Shown piece by piece: positions 4,903 through 6,252 of a DNA stretch of 6,252 nt. The stretch's first letter is position 1; the number at the start of each line of letters is the position of its first letter. The translations under genes were made by a program, and so were the position numbers. Under the pieces are notes generated by a model. The model was not told the origin of the DNA. It made no database searches and worked only from the letters and a program-made list of their open reading frames with translations. This stretch comes from Firmicutes bacterium UBA1393 (GTDB lineage: Bacteria > Bacillota > DTU025), in NCBI GenBank assembly GCA_002305255.1, contig DBQN01000017.1, forward strand, positions 36,644 through 42,895. The letters are read 5' to 3'.

Positions 4903-6252
4903 ATGGCAAGGCGTGGGCACAAGCGCTTGGGCGACTTCCTGTTGGACGAAGGCGCGATTACGAAGGCACAGCTCGATGAAGCTCTCGAGGTGCAAAAGCG
5001 CACTGGCGAACGCCTCGGGCGCATTCTCGCGCGCATAGGGAGAATCACCGAGCACGAGATATCGAGAGCTCTACAGAACCAGTACGGAGTGCCGTATATT
5101 AACCTCTCGGAATACGTGATCGCTCCCGAAGTTCTCGCTCTGGTGCCTGAAGCCATCGCCAGGCGGCATAAGGTCATCCCCGTTGAGGTGAGTGAGGGAA
5201 AGCGCCTCGTGCTCGCGATGGCGGATCCCTTCAATGTGTTCGCCATCGACGATGTGAAGATCGTCACTAAACACGAGATAGATGTCAGGGTGGCCGACGA
5301 GGATCAGGTAGACAGAGCCCTCGAGCAGTACTACGGATCCACCCAGAGCATAGATGAGGTCATGCGCGACCTCCCGCAGTTCGACGACACTCTCACCGTC
5401 GGTCCCGACGAGGAAGAGATTGGCGTCGACACACTGCGGGCGCTGGTAGATGAGGCCCCGGTGGTACGCCTGGTCAACATGATCGTGAGCCAGGCCGTGC
5501 GCGACCGGGCATCCGATATCCACGTCGAGCCCCAGGCGGACTCGGTGAGAGTTCGCTACCGCATCGACGGAATGCTCAGGGAGACGATGAAGGTTCCTCG
5601 GCGCAGTCATGCGGCCATAGCCTCGCGCTTCAAGATCATCTCCAACATGGACATCGCAGAGAGGCGCATTCCGCAAGACGGTCGCGTGCAGCTGAAGGTA
5701 GAGGGTCTCGAGATCGACCTGCGAGTGTCGACTCTTCCGACGCTATACGGAGAGAAGGTAGTGTGCAGGATCCTGCGCCGCAGTGGCGCGATGCTTGGCC
5801 TCGACAAGCTCGGCTTCAGCCCCGAGAACCTTGAGATCTGGAACAGGGCGCTGGCCAGGCCCCACGGCATCATCCTGGTCACAGGGCCCACGGGCAGCGG
5901 CAAGACGCAGACACTGTACGCATCACTCAACCAGCTCAACTCGGTGGAGCGGAACATCATTACGGTGGAAGACCCGGTGGAGTTCAGGCTTGAAGGCATC
6001 AACCAGGTTCAGACCAATCCCAAGGCGGGGTTGACCTTCGCAGCCGGACTCAGGTCCATGCTGAGGCAGGACCCTGACATCATCATGGTGGGCGAGATCC
6101 GCGACGGCGAGACGGCGTCCATCGCGGTGAATGCGGCTCTAACAGGCCATCTGGTGTTGTCGACGCTCCACACCAATGATGCTCCTGGAGCCACAGTGCG
6201 CCTGGTTGACATGGGCGTCGAGCCGTTTCTGGCAGCCTCATCTACCATATGC
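4903..6252 (+). CDS. gspE: GspE/PilB-type type II secretion / type IV pilus assembly ATPase with N-terminal MshEN domain (3' end outside window)
   Basis: First 450 residues of a hexameric AAA-like motor that powers pilin or pseudopilin assembly at the inner face of the cytoplasmic membrane; the open frame runs off the window (full proteins are about 550-570). GGAGGTG (4890-4896) lies six bases before ATG 4903; an in-frame ATG at 4882 lacks a ribosome binding site. The N-terminus carries two tandem 24-residue MshEN motifs, RLGxxLxxxGxIxxxxLxxALxxQ at 8-31 and a close copy at 37-60, known in this family to bind cyclic di-GMP. The N2 region includes ASDIHVEP (203-210) and RIPQDGR (255-261). The motor has Walker A GPTGSGKT (328-335), Asp box TVEDPVEF (354-361), Walker B DPDIIMVGEIRD (390-401) and His box GHLVLSTLHTND (415-426). 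The residue after Walker A is Gln336 where Thr is usual. Whether it is PilB (pilus) or GspE (secretion) cannot be settled without downstream genes; B. subtilis has priA after coaBC instead. Confidence 0.95.
   Translation, partial: MARRGHKRLGDFLLDEGAITKAQLDEALEVQKRTGERLGRILARIGRITEHEISRALQNQYGVPYINLSEYVIAPEVLALVPEAIARRHKVIPVEVSEGKRLVLAMADPFNVFAIDDVKIVTKHEIDVRVADEDQVDRALEQYYGSTQSIDEVMRDLPQFDDTLTVGPDEEEIGVDTLRALVDEAPVVRLVNMIVSQAVRDRASDIHVEPQADSVRVRYRIDGMLRETMKVPRRSHAAIASRFKIISNMDIAERRIPQDGRVQLKVEGLEIDLRVSTLPTLYGEKVVCRILRRSGAMLGLDKLGFSPENLEIWNRALARPHGIILVTGPTGSGKTQTLYASLNQLNSVERNIITVEDPVEFRLEGINQVQTNPKAGLTFAAGLRSMLRQDPDIIMVGEIRDGETASIAVNAALTGHLVLSTLHTNDAPGATVRLVDMGVEPFLAASSTIC

Noticed and set aside
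5071..5676. Reverse-strand open frame (201 codons) opposite the GspE/PilB-type gene
   Set aside because: Shadow of the ATPase gene; His/Asp-rich low-sense translation.
5881..5913. Defective Walker A in the GspE/PilB-type ATPase because of Gln336
   Set aside because: The GPTGSGKT residues are all intact; the Gln lies after the Mg2+-binding Thr, so ATP binding should be preserved.
5783..6034. Short + strand frame within the GspE/PilB-type gene
   Set aside because: It is in a different frame from the conserved motor motifs and translates to Ser/Thr/Arg-rich sequence.

Overview
This is a 6.25 kb stretch at roughly 60% G+C with every gene on the + strand. It holds a housekeeping cluster flanked by two genes cut by the window edges. 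In order: the 3' part of a P-type Ca2+-transporting ATPase; yicC; a small DNA-binding protein of the actinobacterial-type integration host factor family (mIHF); gmk (guanylate kinase); rpoZ (RNA polymerase omega); coaBC (bifunctional CoA biosynthesis enzyme); and the first 450 codons of a GspE/PilB-type secretion or pilus ATPase.

The order Ca2+-ATPase / yicC / small gene / gmk / rpoZ / coaBC matches the Bacillota arrangement known from Bacillus subtilis (yloB-yloC-remA-gmk-rpoZ-coaBC). The ATPase itself looks YloB-like. The slot that holds remA there is filled here by an mIHF homologue, a gene typically found directly upstream of gmk-rpoZ-coaBC in Actinobacteria (the Mycobacterium Rv1388-Rv1391 order). 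The window therefore looks like a high-G+C, probably deep-branching Bacillota lineage (Symbiobacteriia-, Limnochordia- or Moorella-like) with a layout intermediate between the two phyla. The taxonomic call is inference from gene order and protein character only.

Layout: 2-1183 ATPase (5' end missing); 1184-1324 intergenic with a good sigma-A-like promoter at 1271-1300; 1325-4787 a compact set of five genes with gaps of 52, 23, 101 and -4 bases, probably one transcription unit; 4788-4902 intergenic with a second plausible promoter whose -35 overlaps the coaBC stop; 4903-6252 the secretion/pilus ATPase (3' end missing). The only roomy gap inside the operon is the 101-base leader before rpoZ. 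It has two small hairpins, one abutting the ribosome binding site, and an upstream CCTCCT that could mask that site.

Functionally the operon combines RNA turnover (YicC), chromosome architecture (mIHF), GMP phosphorylation (Gmk), RNA polymerase assembly (omega) and coenzyme A synthesis (CoaBC). The last gene starts a different theme, type IV pilus or type II secretion assembly, and its N-terminus carries two copies of the 24-residue c-di-GMP-binding MshEN motif. I found no mobile elements, CRISPR arrays, tRNA or rRNA genes. I see no clearly undescribed system. The most notable points are the mIHF-for-RemA swap, the predicted c-di-GMP control of the ATPase, the variant P-loop of Gmk and the structured rpoZ leader.
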